Shown here: piece after piece, positions 17,446-26,459 of the stretch
Layout of the letters: each line of letters starts with the position of its first letter
How positions within the stretch are numbered: the stretch's first letter is position 1
DNA from: Paracoccus limosus
Lineage (GTDB): Bacteria > Pseudomonadota > Alphaproteobacteria > Rhodobacterales > Rhodobacteraceae
Length of the DNA: 64,000 bases
Reading direction: 5' to 3'
NCBI RefSeq assembly: GCF_009711185.1
Contig: NZ_WMIF01000003.1
Coordinates: forward strand, 124,001-188,000
Program-made: the position numbers and the translations under genes
Notes under the pieces: model-generated
Database searches by the model: none
Seen by the model: the letters and a program-made list of their open reading frames with translations, nothing else
What the model was told of the DNA's origin: nothing

Positions 17446-18282
17446 TCAGACCGGGACCAGAACGAAATCATAGGGCGAGCGCCACAGCGTCTCGCCGCCC
17501 TCGACCTGCTCATAGGGCGCGATCAGCGTGTCCTTGACGCCAAAGACCGCATCCGAGGTCAGATATTCGTCGCCGCCGACGAAGGTATGCGTCACCAGCC
17601 GCTGATAGCCCGGCGCGGTCACCAGATAATGCATATGCGCCGGCCGATAGGGGTGGCGGCCCAGCTGCGCCAGCATCTGCCCCACCGGGCCGTCATCGGG
17701 GATCGGATAGGCCACCGGCTTGATGCCGCGGAAACTGTAGCGCCCGTCCGGCCCGGTGATGAAGCGGCCGCGGTTGTTCCACTTGGGCTGAATGCCGGGC
17801 TGCTGCACGTCGTAATAGCCCTCGGCATTGTCGGACCAGACATCGACCGTCACGCCTTCGATGGGATTTCCGTCCAGATCCAGCACCCGCCCCTCGAAGA
17901 GGCAGCTTTCGCCCTTGCCGTCCAGCGTGATGTTGTCGCCCATCTGCCGGATCGGCGCGTCCATGACGTGAAAGGGGCCAAAGACGGTGTTCTCGGTCGC
18001 GCCCTCGGGGCGGCGGTTGTTGATCGCATCGACCAGCATCGAGACGCCCAGCACATCCGACAGCAGGATGAATTCCTGACGCTCGGCCGAACAGATCTGG
18101 CCGGTGCGGGTCAGAAAGCCGATGGCATAGTCCCATTCCTCCTGCGTCAGGCCGACATCCTTGATGAAATCATGCAGATGCCGGACCAGACTTGCCATGA
18201 CCGTAGCCAGACGCGGATCGGTGTCCGGCCCGATGCGGCCATTCACGGTGGCGGTGGAATTGGCTTCGCTGAAATAGCTCAT
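17446..18282 (-). CDS. Hydroxyquinol 1,2-dioxygenase (intradiol)
   Basis: A 278-residue non-haem Fe(III) intradiol dioxygenase. The N-terminal helical dimer domain (about 20-90) carries FLTRTGQICSAERQEFILLSD. The catalytic beta-sandwich shows the four iron ligands: Tyr in GYYDVQQPG, Tyr in AYPIPDDGPVG, and two His in RPAHMHYLV. The overall form is typical of the hydroxyquinol subgroup rather than catechol dioxygenases. It cleaves 1,2,4-trihydroxybenzene to 3-hydroxy-cis,cis-muconate/maleylacetate in the cytosol. The ATG is fixed by GAGGAGGACC. It follows a livM gene by 13 bp, so importer and ring-cleavage genes form one operon. Confidence 0.95.
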   Translation of the reverse strand: MSYFSEANSTATVNGRIGPDTDPRLATVMASLVRHLHDFIKDVGLTQEEWDYAIGFLTRTGQICSAERQEFILLSDVLGVSMLVDAINNRRPEGATENTVFGPFHVMDAPIRQMGDNITLDGKGESCLFEGRVLDLDGNPIEGVTVDVWSDNAEGYYDVQQPGIQPKWNNRGRFITGPDGRYSFRGIKPVAYPIPDDGPVGQMLAQLGRHPYRPAHMHYLVTAPGYQRLVTHTFVGGDEYLTSDAVFGVKDTLIAPYEQVEGGETLWRSPYDFVLVPV

Positions 18283-18295
18283 GGACGGGTCCTCC

Positions 18296-19321
18296 TCAGG
18301 AACGGGTTGGTGCGGGGGCGGCGGGCGCGGCATGTGACAGCGGCAGCGGGTCAAGCCCCGTGCGCTGGACAAAGCCGCCCCACAGCCCCCGGCGGGCAAA
18401 CAGCATGATCGCAATGCCGATCAGGCCCAGCACGATCAGATAGACGGTGCCGTAATCGGCCAGCAGGCGTTCAAGCCCGTAAAAGACCAAGACGCCGATG
18501 ACCGGACCGGGCAAGGTGCCGATGCCGCCGATCACCACGATGAAAATCACGAAGGCGGTCCAGTCCAGCAGCGAAAAGGCCGCGCCGGGCGAGATGCGGC
18601 CGATCTGGATGAACAAAAGCCCGCCGCAGATGCCGGTGCCAAAGGCGGTCAGCAGAAAGACCAGCGCCTTGAGCCGCAGCGGATCCACCCCCACCGCCCG
18701 CGCCGCCAGCGCATTGTCGCGCACCGCCTGCAGCCCCAGCCCCATGCGCGAGCGCAGAAAGGCCCAGCTGGCCAGCAGCAGCACGACCACCAGCGCCAGC
18801 GCCAGCCAATAGGTCAGCGCATCGACCGCTGCGGCCTTCGAGCCGCCGATCAGCCCGCGCACCGTGGCCACGCCCAGCATCTCTTGCGCGGCACCCTTGG
18901 GCAGCGAGGTGCCGGTGCCGCCGCCCAGCGCCTTCCATTGGCTGAAGGCCAGCCTGGCAATATCGGCCACGACCCATGTGCCGATGGCGAAATAGGCCCC
19001 GTTCAGGCGAAAGGTGAAAAAGGCCACCGGCACCGCCAGCGCCATGGCGACCAGTCCACCGACCAGCAGCCCCGCCAGCGGGTCCATGCCCCACAGGATG
19101 ACGCTGGCAAACATCGCATAGGCGCCGATGCCGACAAAGGCCTGCTGCCCGACCGAGACCAGCCCGGCAAAGCCCGCCAACATGTTCCAGTTCAGCGCCA
19201 GCACCAAGAGGCACAGCACCATGAACAGGTCCTGCACCAGCGCGCGCGATCCGATCACCGGCACCAGCGCCATGCCCAGCACCAAAAGCGGCAGTATCAG
19301 CGGAGTGAATGTTTTTCCCAT
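18296..19321 (-). CDS. LivM-type ABC permease, importer 1
   Basis: A 341-residue inner-membrane permease with about ten hydrophobic segments and the branched-chain LivM signatures NMLAGFAGLVSVGQQAFVG, GPYF-like AYFAIGTWVVADIARL, and RSRMGLGLQAVRDNALAARAVGV (the cytoplasmic coupling region). It is the fourth gene of a livG-livF-livH-livM order and pairs with LivH. The sequence family imports branched-chain amino acids, urea or aromatic acids. Its fusion into an operon with hydroxyquinol dioxygenase argues for an aromatic substrate here. Confidence 0.93.
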   Translation of the reverse strand: MGKTFTPLILPLLVLGMALVPVIGSRALVQDLFMVLCLLVLALNWNMLAGFAGLVSVGQQAFVGIGAYAMFASVILWGMDPLAGLLVGGLVAMALAVPVAFFTFRLNGAYFAIGTWVVADIARLAFSQWKALGGGTGTSLPKGAAQEMLGVATVRGLIGGSKAAAVDALTYWLALALVVVLLLASWAFLRSRMGLGLQAVRDNALAARAVGVDPLRLKALVFLLTAFGTGICGGLLFIQIGRISPGAAFSLLDWTAFVIFIVVIGGIGTLPGPVIGVLVFYGLERLLADYGTVYLIVLGLIGIAIMLFARRGLWGGFVQRTGLDPLPLSHAAPAAPAPTRS

Positions 19322-19330
19322 GATCTCGCC

Positions 19331-20194
19331 TCAGTCATTGGCGCGCGGGAACAGCCCACGCGGACGCACAAGCAGCACGGCGACAAAGGCCAGATGCCCG
19401 ACCAGCACCTGCCATTCGGGGTTCAGCGCCGCGCCAAAGGCCTGGGCCACGCCGATCACCAGCCCGCCGGCCAGCGTCCCCCACAGGCTGCCAAGACCGC
19501 CGATGATCACCGCCTCGAAGGCATAAAGCAGCCGCGCCGGCCCGATCGAGGGATCGAAATTCGCCCGCGCGCCCAGATAAAGCGCGGCGATGGTCGCCAC
19601 CACCAGCGCGATACCGGTCGCCATGGCAAAGATGCTGCGCGGGCGGATGCCCATCAGCTGCGCCGTCACCGGATCGTCCGAGGTCGCCCGGAACGCCCGG
19701 CCCAGCGCCGTGCGGTAAAAGATCTGGTTCAGCACCACGATCACCAGCACCGCCGAAACCAGCGTCAGCAGCGGCATCACCCCGACCGTCACCGGACCCA
19801 GCGGCAGCGATTGCGCATCGATCGGGCCGACGGGCAGCTTGCGGCTGTCGGCGGAAAAGCCGATCAGCAGTGCGTTCTGCACCACCACCGACAGGCCAAA
19901 GGTGACCAGCAGCGGCGGCAGGATATCCTCGCCCAGCACCCGGTTCAGCAAGGCGCCCTGCAAGAGCCAGCCCAGCGCGAACATCACCGGCAGCGCCAGC
20001 AGCGCCGCGACAAAGGGATTGAGCCCGGTCACCGTGCCGATGCCAAGGATCAGATAGGCGCCCAGAACGATCAGGTCGCCATGCGCAAGGTTCACCAGCC
20101 GCATGATGCCAAAGACCAGCGACAGCCCGGCCGCGAACAGCGCGTAAAGCCCGCCCAGCATCAGGCCCTGGACCAGCGTATCAAGCCAGATCAT
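19331..20194 (-). CDS. LivH-type ABC permease, importer 1
   Basis: A 287-residue permease with the LivH landmarks LVQGLMLGGLYALFAAGLSL, NLAHGDLIVLGAYL, and YAFEAVIIGGLGSLWGTLAGG near the C-terminus. ATG 20194 overlaps the livF stop by 4 bp (ATGA), so the longer frame to 20428 is ruled out. Inner-membrane partner of the LivM encoded 9 bp downstream. Confidence 0.94.
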   Translation of the reverse strand: MIWLDTLVQGLMLGGLYALFAAGLSLVFGIMRLVNLAHGDLIVLGAYLILGIGTVTGLNPFVAALLALPVMFALGWLLQGALLNRVLGEDILPPLLVTFGLSVVVQNALLIGFSADSRKLPVGPIDAQSLPLGPVTVGVMPLLTLVSAVLVIVVLNQIFYRTALGRAFRATSDDPVTAQLMGIRPRSIFAMATGIALVVATIAALYLGARANFDPSIGPARLLYAFEAVIIGGLGSLWGTLAGGLVIGVAQAFGAALNPEWQVLVGHLAFVAVLLVRPRGLFPRAND

Positions 20195-20901
20195 GCGTGG
20201 ACTCCGAAATAGGCATTGTGGATGGCGTCGCGCGACAGCGTGTCTGGCCGCCCCGACAGGGTGATGCGCCCCTCCATCATGCAATGGACGTGATCGGCGA
20301 TCTTCAGCGCCTGCCCGATGTCCTGTTCGACCACAGTGATGGCGGTGCCGCTGTCGCGGATGGTCGGAAAGGCGGCGTAGATCTCGCGGATCACGACCGG
20401 GGCAAGGCCCAGAGACAGCTCGTCGCACAGCAGCACATCGGGGTTCGACATCAGCGCCCGGCCGATGGCGACCATCTGCTGCTGGCCGCCCGACAGCGCG
20501 GTGGCGGGCTGCTGGCGGCGCTCGCGCAGGATCGGGAACAGATCGTAAAGCCGCGCCAAGGTCCAGAAGCCGCTGCCCCGCCGGGCATGGGCGCCGATCA
20601 GCAGGTTTTCCTCGACCGTCAGGCTGGGAAACAGCCGCCGCCCCTCGGGCACCATCGAGACGCCGGCGCGCAGGATGTCGGGCGCGGCCAGCCGGTCCAG
20701 CCGCCGCCCGGCCAGCGCCACCGACCCGCCCGAGACGCGGGCGATGCCGGTGATGGCGCGCATCAGCGTGGTCTTGCCGGCGCCGTTCGCGCCGATGATC
20801 GCCATGACCTCGCCGCGCTCCAGCGCCAGATCGACGCCGAACAGCGCCTGAAAATCGCCGTAATGCGCGGTCAGTCCGCGGATTTCCAGAAGCGCGCTCA
20901 T
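20191..20901 (-). CDS. LivF-type ABC ATPase, importer 1
   Basis: A 236-residue ATPase: Walker A GANGAGKTT (about 37-45), Q-loop PEGRRLFPSLTVEENL, signature LSGGQQQ, Walker B VLLCDELSLGLAP and the switch His in VVEQD-type context. It starts at an ATG overlapping the livG stop by 4 bp. With LivG it forms the heterodimeric cytoplasmic motor of the importer. Confidence 0.95.
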   Translation of the reverse strand: MSALLEIRGLTAHYGDFQALFGVDLALERGEVMAIIGANGAGKTTLMRAITGIARVSGGSVALAGRRLDRLAAPDILRAGVSMVPEGRRLFPSLTVEENLLIGAHARRGSGFWTLARLYDLFPILRERRQQPATALSGGQQQMVAIGRALMSNPDVLLCDELSLGLAPVVIREIYAAFPTIRDSGTAITVVEQDIGQALKIADHVHCMMEGRITLSGRPDTLSRDAIHNAYFGVHA

Positions 20902-21629
20902 GCCTCGATCCCCAGATAGATCTCGCGCACCTCGGGGGCGGCCATCACCGCATCCGGGGCACCGATCATCAGCATCCGGCCAAAGTTCAGCACCATCAGC
21001 CGGCTGACCACCGAGGTCAGCGCATGCAGGACATGTTCGATCCAGATGATCGCCGTGCCCTGGGCGTGAATGTCGCAGATGGTGGCGACCAGCTCGACGC
21101 ATTCGCCCTCGGTCAGCCCGCCGGCGATCTCGTCCAGCAGGATCACCCGCGGCCGCGTCGCCATGGCCCGGGCCAGCTCCAGCCGCTTGCGGTTCAAAAG
21201 CGGCAAGCCTCCGGCCTTGCGGTCGGCCAGCGCGGCAAGGCCGGTGCGGCGCAGGATGTCGGCGCAATGCGCCGGGGCCTCGGCCGCCGTCAGCCGGCCG
21301 CCAAAGCGCGCCGCCACCAGCAGGTTTTCATAGACCGACAGATGGTCAAAGGGCTGCGGGATCTGGAACGAACGCCCGATGCCGCTGGCGCAACGCTGCA
21401 TCGGCGTTTCGCCGGTGACATCGCGCCCGTCCAGCAGGATCGCGCCCTGATCAGGCCGCAGATTTCCGGTGATCAGGTTGAACAGCGTGGATTTTCCCGC
21501 CCCGTTCGGACCGATGATGCCCAGCGCCTCGCCCGGAGCCAGATCGAAGCTGACCTCCTGGGTCACCTTCAACGCACCAAAGCTTTTCGAGACGTTCTGA
21601 AGCGACAGAATCGCCATGGCTCCCCCCAT
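20898..21629 (-). CDS. LivG-type ABC ATPase, importer 1
   Basis: A 243-residue ATPase: Walker A GPNGAGKST, LIV-family insert NLRPDQG, signature PLLNRKRLELARAM (LivG-type, degenerate LSGG), Walker B VILLDEIAGGL and HVLHAL. ATG 21629 has GGAGG 10 bp upstream; ATG 21617 (MAILSLQN) is an alternative with GGGGGAG nearer. It is the first gene of the livGFHM-dioxygenase-tautomerase operon, with a LysR-type box 88 bp upstream. No binding-protein gene lies within this operon. Confidence 0.94.
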   Translation of the reverse strand: MGGAMAILSLQNVSKSFGALKVTQEVSFDLAPGEALGIIGPNGAGKSTLFNLITGNLRPDQGAILLDGRDVTGETPMQRCASGIGRSFQIPQPFDHLSVYENLLVAARFGGRLTAAEAPAHCADILRRTGLAALADRKAGGLPLLNRKRLELARAMATRPRVILLDEIAGGLTEGECVELVATICDIHAQGTAIIWIEHVLHALTSVVSRLMVLNFGRMLMIGAPDAVMAAPEVREIYLGIEA

Positions 21630-21717
21630 GCTGGCCCGCCCTCCCCGGCAGACCGATGCCCCGCCTTCAGCCTAAAGGCCGGGCCGCCAGAAAGTGATCG
21701 GATGATCGGGCAGGAAT

Positions 21718-21732
21718 ATCGCTTCGGGTTAT
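21718..21732. promoter_or_regulatory. LysR-type box 5 (livG operon 1)
   Basis: ATCGCTTCGGGTTAT matches ATA-N-C-N5-G-N-TAT at all but the third base and keeps T-N11-A. It is in the only gap (128 bp) between the flavin reductase gene and livG, 88 bp before the livG ATG. Confidence 0.55.
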
Positions 21733-21757
21733 GAAGCGGCCGGCCCGCGCCAGATCA

Positions 21758-22321
21758 TCAACGAAAGACATCACGGCTGTCCTCGCCCATCAGCGTCAGG
21801 CTGACATGGCCATCGGCCGCCTCGCGCAGCCGGTGCCAGCGCCGGTCCAGATAGATCAGCGATTCCAACTCGGGCGCCTCGGCGCCCTGCCCGGCCTCGC
21901 CCTCCAGCAATTCGGCCACGACCACGGTCGCGCCCTCGACCGGCAGTGCGCCTTGAATGCGGGCACGAAACCATGTCGCAACGCCGCTGTAGCGCGGCTC
22001 GCCGGTGGGCAGGCGCTGCCATGCGATGCCGGGACCGAACCGGTCGGCCCCCGGCGTCGCGCCCAGCTGCGCGAGCGCCAGATCGGAATAGCGCAAGAGA
22101 TGGATCACCGCCGAGCCCGCCTCCAGCACCGCTGCCGTCGAACCCGAGCGCGAGGACAGCGAAAACGCCACCGTCGGCGGCGCGGCACTGACCGAGATCA
22201 GCGAGGATACCGTCATCGCCACCGGCTGGCCGCCCGGATCGGCGGTGATCACCGCCACGCCGGCGGGGTGGCAGCGAAAGGCCTCGCGAAAGGCCAGCGA
22301 CAGGGATTGGTCGGTCATCAT
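21758..22321 (-). CDS. Flavin reductase (small component of the two-component hydroxylase)
   Basis: A 187-residue protein of the HpaC/GraD-like flavin-reductase fold: HPAGVAVITADPGGQPVAMTVSSLISVS (FMN/FAD-binding strands) and PPTVAFSLSSRSGSTAAVL. It supplies reduced flavin, made with NAD(P)H, to a separate oxygenase. Its position 52 bp after the GraA-like oxygenase gene identifies that partner. Two adjacent start codons (22321, 22318) are possible. Cytosolic. Confidence 0.88.
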   Translation of the reverse strand: MMTDQSLSLAFREAFRCHPAGVAVITADPGGQPVAMTVSSLISVSAAPPTVAFSLSSRSGSTAAVLEAGSAVIHLLRYSDLALAQLGATPGADRFGPGIAWQRLPTGEPRYSGVATWFRARIQGALPVEGATVVVAELLEGEAGQGAEAPELESLIYLDRRWHRLREAADGHVSLTLMGEDSRDVFR

Positions 22322-22373
22322 GCGCGGTCTCCGGCTGCGCGCGGGCCGGGGCGGTCCCGGCCCGCGCGGGGGG

Positions 22374-23594
22374 TCATTTCTTGTCGATCAGGTCGTAGAA
22401 CTGCCAGGTGCGGTCGGACCATTGCCCGCCCAGCTCGCGCCCGGCCGAGGTCACGATCGAAGGCGCGATGGTGAAATGGTTCGCTGCCACCATCATGTCG
22501 CGGAAGGTGCGCTGGATCACGCCCGCGCGCAGCCCCGCCCCGCCCGAGGCGCGATAGGCAAAGTTGCAGACATCGACGCCGACCTCGTGGATCTGCGCCT
22601 TGGCCAGATGCACAAGGCTGATCTGGCGCGTGGTCATCATCTGGCCGGCCTCGCACATGGCCTCGATTTCGCCCCAGGTCTCCATGACCAGGGCGCGGGC
22701 GGCGCGGTAATTCGCCTCGGCACGGCCATAGTCATACCAGAACTTCTCGCTTTCGCCCAAAAGCCCGGCGCGGCCGGATTTCGAGCGGGCAAAGGCCGCG
22801 ATCTCGTCAAGCATCCGCCGCCCGGCGCCCATGGCCCAGCCGGTATGCCCGATCGAGGCCAGACCGACGATGCCAAGGCTGAACAGCTCTTTCAGGCGCT
22901 GCGGCGGCGCGGTCAGGATCGGGAACACCATATCCTCGGCGACAAAGACATTCTCGGCCGAATAGTCGATCGAGCCGGTGCCCTTCAGCCCCAGCACGTC
23001 CCAGTTGCCCAGCTGCTTGTGTTCGGGGATCGGCGCATGGGCGCACATGATGATCGGATTGCCCGCCGCGTCCTTGGCCGGCTTGCCGCTGCCATCATCG
23101 ACGAAACAGGCCGAATGCGACCAGGTGGCATGCGAAAAGCCCGAGCCATAGCTCCATTTGCCGGTCAGGGTATAACCGCCTTCGGTCCTTTTCAGCATGC
23201 CCAGCGGCGCGCCCTGCCCCGAGAAACGGTTCTCGGTGCCCGGCGCGAACAGGCGCCCGACGGCACTGTCGGGCAGGAAGGCCGCCGACATGGCGCCGAT
23301 GCAGCAATGCACCATCGACACCCAGCCAGCCGAACCCGAGTGGTAGGTAACAGCCTCCAGCAGTTGCAGCACCTCGGTCGGGCGCATCTGCGCGCCGCCC
23401 AGTTCCTCGGTGGCCATCAGATGCGAAAAGCGCAGCGGCTTCAGCAGGGCAAAGGTTTCGGGCGTCAGCTCGCCCGCCGCCTCGTCGGACGGGGCATTGG
23501 CTTCAAGCTGCGGGCCGATCTCGGCGATCCGGGCCAGCAGATCGCGGTAATCGACGCTCTTGCCCCAATAGCGGTGGTTCATGGGCTTGTTCAT
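22374..23594 (-). CDS. GraA-like FADH2-dependent aromatic hydroxylase (acyl-CoA dehydrogenase fold)
   Basis: A 406-residue large component of a two-component flavin monooxygenase (group D, the HsaA/GraA-like subgroup). It has an N-terminal helical domain, a central beta-domain (GSGFSHATWSHSACFVDD, then GNWDVLGLKGTGSIDYS) and a C-terminal four-helix bundle ending ELGGQWSDRTWQFYDLIDKK. Family members hydroxylate resorcinol, p-hydroxyphenylacetate-like or steroid phenols using FADH2. With the flavin reductase downstream and hydroxyquinol dioxygenase in the next operon, resorcinol 4-hydroxylation is the best inference. It offers a second route to hydroxyquinol besides the TfdB-like enzyme. Confidence 0.85.
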   Translation of the reverse strand: MNKPMNHRYWGKSVDYRDLLARIAEIGPQLEANAPSDEAAGELTPETFALLKPLRFSHLMATEELGGAQMRPTEVLQLLEAVTYHSGSAGWVSMVHCCIGAMSAAFLPDSAVGRLFAPGTENRFSGQGAPLGMLKRTEGGYTLTGKWSYGSGFSHATWSHSACFVDDGSGKPAKDAAGNPIIMCAHAPIPEHKQLGNWDVLGLKGTGSIDYSAENVFVAEDMVFPILTAPPQRLKELFSLGIVGLASIGHTGWAMGAGRRMLDEIAAFARSKSGRAGLLGESEKFWYDYGRAEANYRAARALVMETWGEIEAMCEAGQMMTTRQISLVHLAKAQIHEVGVDVCNFAYRASGGAGLRAGVIQRTFRDMMVAANHFTIAPSIVTSAGRELGGQWSDRTWQFYDLIDKK

Positions 23595-23616
23595 CTTGCT
23601 CCTCCTCGGGATGGCT

Positions 23617-24405
23617 TCAGGCGGCGAGAAAATCGCCGATGTCTTTCAAGGTCTCAGGCCGTTCCTGTGGCACCAGATGGCCGGTATCGGGCACGGACAG
23701 GAATTGCGCATTGCCCAGATTTTCCAGCCAGATCGGCGCCTGGCTGGCGGGCAGCAGCCGGTCCTGTTCGCCCCAGACCAGCAGCGTCGGATTGGTGATG
23801 CGCGCCATGAAGCGGCGCAGGTTCGGATGGCCCATGCCAAAGGGCGCGCAAAGCCGACCGACCAGATCGCCCTCGCGCATGCGGTCGGCGCCAAAGGCTT
23901 CGGCAAAGGCCGGGTCGCTGCCATCGGGGAAATAGCGCGCCGCCACCGCCGGATCATGCGTCAGATAGCCGGGAAAGTCCTGCGGCGCGATCGCGGACAG
24001 GGGCGTGGCCGGATGCGCCGGATCGTTCAGCCCGGCGGGCGCGATCAGCACGACCTTGCCAAAACGCTCGCGCGCCAGCGCCGCCAGTTCGGTCGCCATC
24101 CAGCCGCCCATGGAAAAGCCGATCAGATGCGGCTTTTCCGCCAGCTCCAGCGCATCGAGCAGGTTCAGGTAATGCAGCAGCATGTCCGTCATGCCCGCGA
24201 CATGCGGCGCCGGGCCGGACAGGCCCATGCCGGGATGGCTGGGCAGGATCACGCGAAAACGGTCGGCCAGGGCCTCGGCAAAGTCGAAGCCCTCAAGCGT
24301 GGCCGCGCCATGCAGGAACAGGACCGGCGCGCCCTGCCCGATGGATTGCACCACCGTCCGCACGCCACCGATATCGTATTCCCGCGTTTCGAAAGTCACG
24401 GACAT
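23617..24405 (-). CDS. Alpha/beta hydrolase
   Basis: A 262-residue alpha/beta-fold hydrolase: oxyanion segment FLHGAA (about 31), nucleophile elbow GFSMGG (Ser about 98), acid in WGEQDRLLP and the catalytic His in DTGHLVPQE. It resembles meta-cleavage hydrolases and carboxylesterases, and could release the phenol from an ester or hydrolyse a ring-fission product. It sits 22 bp before the GraA-like gene in the long minus-strand operon. The substrate is not determinable. Confidence 0.85.
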   Translation of the reverse strand: MSVTFETREYDIGGVRTVVQSIGQGAPVLFLHGAATLEGFDFAEALADRFRVILPSHPGMGLSGPAPHVAGMTDMLLHYLNLLDALELAEKPHLIGFSMGGWMATELAALARERFGKVVLIAPAGLNDPAHPATPLSAIAPQDFPGYLTHDPAVAARYFPDGSDPAFAEAFGADRMREGDLVGRLCAPFGMGHPNLRRFMARITNPTLLVWGEQDRLLPASQAPIWLENLGNAQFLSVPDTGHLVPQERPETLKDIGDFLAA

Positions 24406-24417
24406 CTTGTTTCCTCC

Positions 24418-25434
24418 TCAGGTCAGCTCGGGCTGGATCAGCACCTTGCATTGCGTGGTGCGGCGGCGCAGGCCTTCGAATACTTGCGGCACCGGCGACA
24501 GGCCGATGCGGTCGGTGATGATCGCCTGCGGTGCAAAGGGCCCGGCGGCCAGCGCGTCCAGCGCCACGCCGAATTCGTTGCGCTGGTGAAAGAACACCGA
24601 AAAGATCAGGTCGATTTCCTTGGAGAGCGCGACGAACGGATCCCATTCGTCGCCGCCGATGCACAAACCGACGCCGATCACCTTGCCCTGCAGCCGCACC
24701 GCCTCGGCGGCGGCCTGCAAAAGCCCGCGCCGGCCCACGCATTCAAAGACGATATCGGGTGGCCCGTCGCAGAGATCGGCAAGGTTTTCGGCCAGCCGCT
24801 CGCCCGACAGCGCGAAATCCGTCGCCCCCAGCGCCAGCGCGCGGTCGCGCTGATGATCGTGCAGATCGGCCATGACCACCCGCGCCGCGCCCAGCCGCCG
24901 CGCCCAGAAGGCCACCAACAGCCCGATGGGACCGGCGCCCAGCACCGCCACCCGGTCGCCGGGGCGCATGCCGGCGCGCAGGACCGCATGCAGCGCCACC
25001 GCCAGCGGCTCGGCCAGCGCGCCATCGGCCAAGGCCACGCCCGGCGGCATCACCCGGCACTGGCGCGCGGCGACGGTGACATATTCGGCATAGCCGCCGC
25101 CGATCAGCGCCATCTGCGGACAGCGGGCCGGATCGCCCGCAAGACAGCGGTCGCAGCTGCCGCAGCCGCGCATCGGCACCACCGCGACCGCATCGCCAAA
25201 GGCAAACTCCTTGACGTCGGCGCCGGTCGAGACCACCTCGCCGGCGATCTCATGGCCCAGCACAAAGCCCGGACCGATGCCAAAGGGCGCCGGATCCTCG
25301 GTGATATGCAGGTCGCTGCCGCAGATGCCGCAGCCGGCGACGCGCAGCACCACCTCGTCGCGGGCCGGGGTCGGATCGGGGCGGGTGTCGAGGCGCAGCG
25401 GCTGGCCCACCGCATCGAAGATGACGGCCTTCAT
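24418..25434 (-). CDS. Zinc-dependent medium-chain alcohol dehydrogenase
   Basis: A 338-residue MDR enzyme. The catalytic-zinc ligands are in CGICGSDLH and GHE; the structural zinc site is C-x2-C-x2-C-x7-C (GCGSCDRCLAGDPARC). The NAD-binding motif is VLGAGPIGLL. It is close to the sorbitol/threonine dehydrogenase branch. It overlaps livM by 4 bp and precedes the hydrolase by 12 bp, so it is part of the aromatic operon. A role in oxidising a side-chain alcohol of the imported aromatic is an inference. Confidence 0.88.
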   Translation of the reverse strand: MKAVIFDAVGQPLRLDTRPDPTPARDEVVLRVAGCGICGSDLHITEDPAPFGIGPGFVLGHEIAGEVVSTGADVKEFAFGDAVAVVPMRGCGSCDRCLAGDPARCPQMALIGGGYAEYVTVAARQCRVMPPGVALADGALAEPLAVALHAVLRAGMRPGDRVAVLGAGPIGLLVAFWARRLGAARVVMADLHDHQRDRALALGATDFALSGERLAENLADLCDGPPDIVFECVGRRGLLQAAAEAVRLQGKVIGVGLCIGGDEWDPFVALSKEIDLIFSVFFHQRNEFGVALDALAAGPFAPQAIITDRIGLSPVPQVFEGLRRRTTQCKVLIQPELT

Positions 25435-26456
25435 GGTGTCTTGTCTCCTGTCAGGATCAGGTGGCGGCGGATCGGGAACCATGGCGCGTCCCAGCGCGCC
25501 GAGATCATGCCCCAGATGCCGCCCCGCGCATAAAGCGCCACCAGCACCGTCATCACGCCCAGCACCACGAAATAGCTGGCGCCATATTCGCCGAACCAGC
25601 GGTCGGCCACGAAATAGATCAGCGTGCCGATCAGCACCCCCTCGATCGAGGCGATGCCGCCGACCATGACGATAAAGATCGCCACATTCGACCACATCGG
25701 ATCGAAGGCCGCCTGCGGGTTGATGCGCAGCTGCGCCATGAAATAGACCGCGCCGACCAGACCGCAGCCCACCGCCGCCGCGACATAGATCATGAAGCGC
25801 AGCCGGCGCACGTTGACGCCCTGACTGGCCGCCGCCACCGGATTGTCGCGCATCGCGATCAGCGCCAGCCCATAGCGCGACCGCAGGAACCAGTAGCTGC
25901 CGCCGATGCTGACCAGCACCATCAGCGCACACAGCAGCGACATGGCGACGTTGCGCTGAAACCCGGTGTAATCCTTCATCACCGACAGCGACATGCCCGC
26001 CCCGGCATTGACCCATGACAGGTTCGAGGCGACCAGCCGGAACACCTCGGCCACGACCCAGGTGCCGATGGCGAAATAGGGCCCGTCCAGCCGGTGCAGC
26101 AGCAGATAGCAGGGCACCGCCAGCACCGCCGGCACCAGCAGCGACAGAAAGATCGCCAGAAACGGGTTCACGCCAAAGGTCTGCGCCAGCACGAACAGCG
26201 CATAGCCCGCCGCCCCCATGAAGGCCTGCTGCCCGACCGAGACGAGGCCGGCATAGCCTGCCAGCATGTTCCACATCTGTGCCACCGCCAGATAGCAGCA
26301 CAGTTCCAGCACCATCCGGATGGTGCCGGTCTTGGCCCAGAACGGCATCGCCGCCAGTGCCACCACCGCCAGCGCCAGCGCCAGCAGCGCCATCCGGCCC
26401 GAGGCCGTCTGCCGCCGCACCTCGACCGCGGGAAGATCAGGGGAAATCGCGACCAT
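25431..26456 (-). CDS. LivM-type ABC permease, importer 2
   Basis: A 341-residue permease, the same length as LivM of importer 1. Signatures are NMLAGYAGLVSVGQQAFMG, GPYFAIGTWVVAEVFRL and RSRYGLALIAMRDNPVAAASQGV. The stop overlaps the dehydrogenase ATG by 4 bp. It belongs to the second, complete importer, which has its own binding protein upstream. Confidence 0.93.
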   Translation of the reverse strand: MVAISPDLPAVEVRRQTASGRMALLALALAVVALAAMPFWAKTGTIRMVLELCCYLAVAQMWNMLAGYAGLVSVGQQAFMGAAGYALFVLAQTFGVNPFLAIFLSLLVPAVLAVPCYLLLHRLDGPYFAIGTWVVAEVFRLVASNLSWVNAGAGMSLSVMKDYTGFQRNVAMSLLCALMVLVSIGGSYWFLRSRYGLALIAMRDNPVAAASQGVNVRRLRFMIYVAAAVGCGLVGAVYFMAQLRINPQAAFDPMWSNVAIFIVMVGGIASIEGVLIGTLIYFVADRWFGEYGASYFVVLGVMTVLVALYARGGIWGMISARWDAPWFPIRRHLILTGDKTP

Positions 26457-26459
26457 GTC

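Noticed and set aside
17053..18408. 451-codon plus-strand frame across the tautomerase and hydroxyquinol dioxygenase
   Set aside because: It is antisense to two recognisable genes, with no homology signal of its own.
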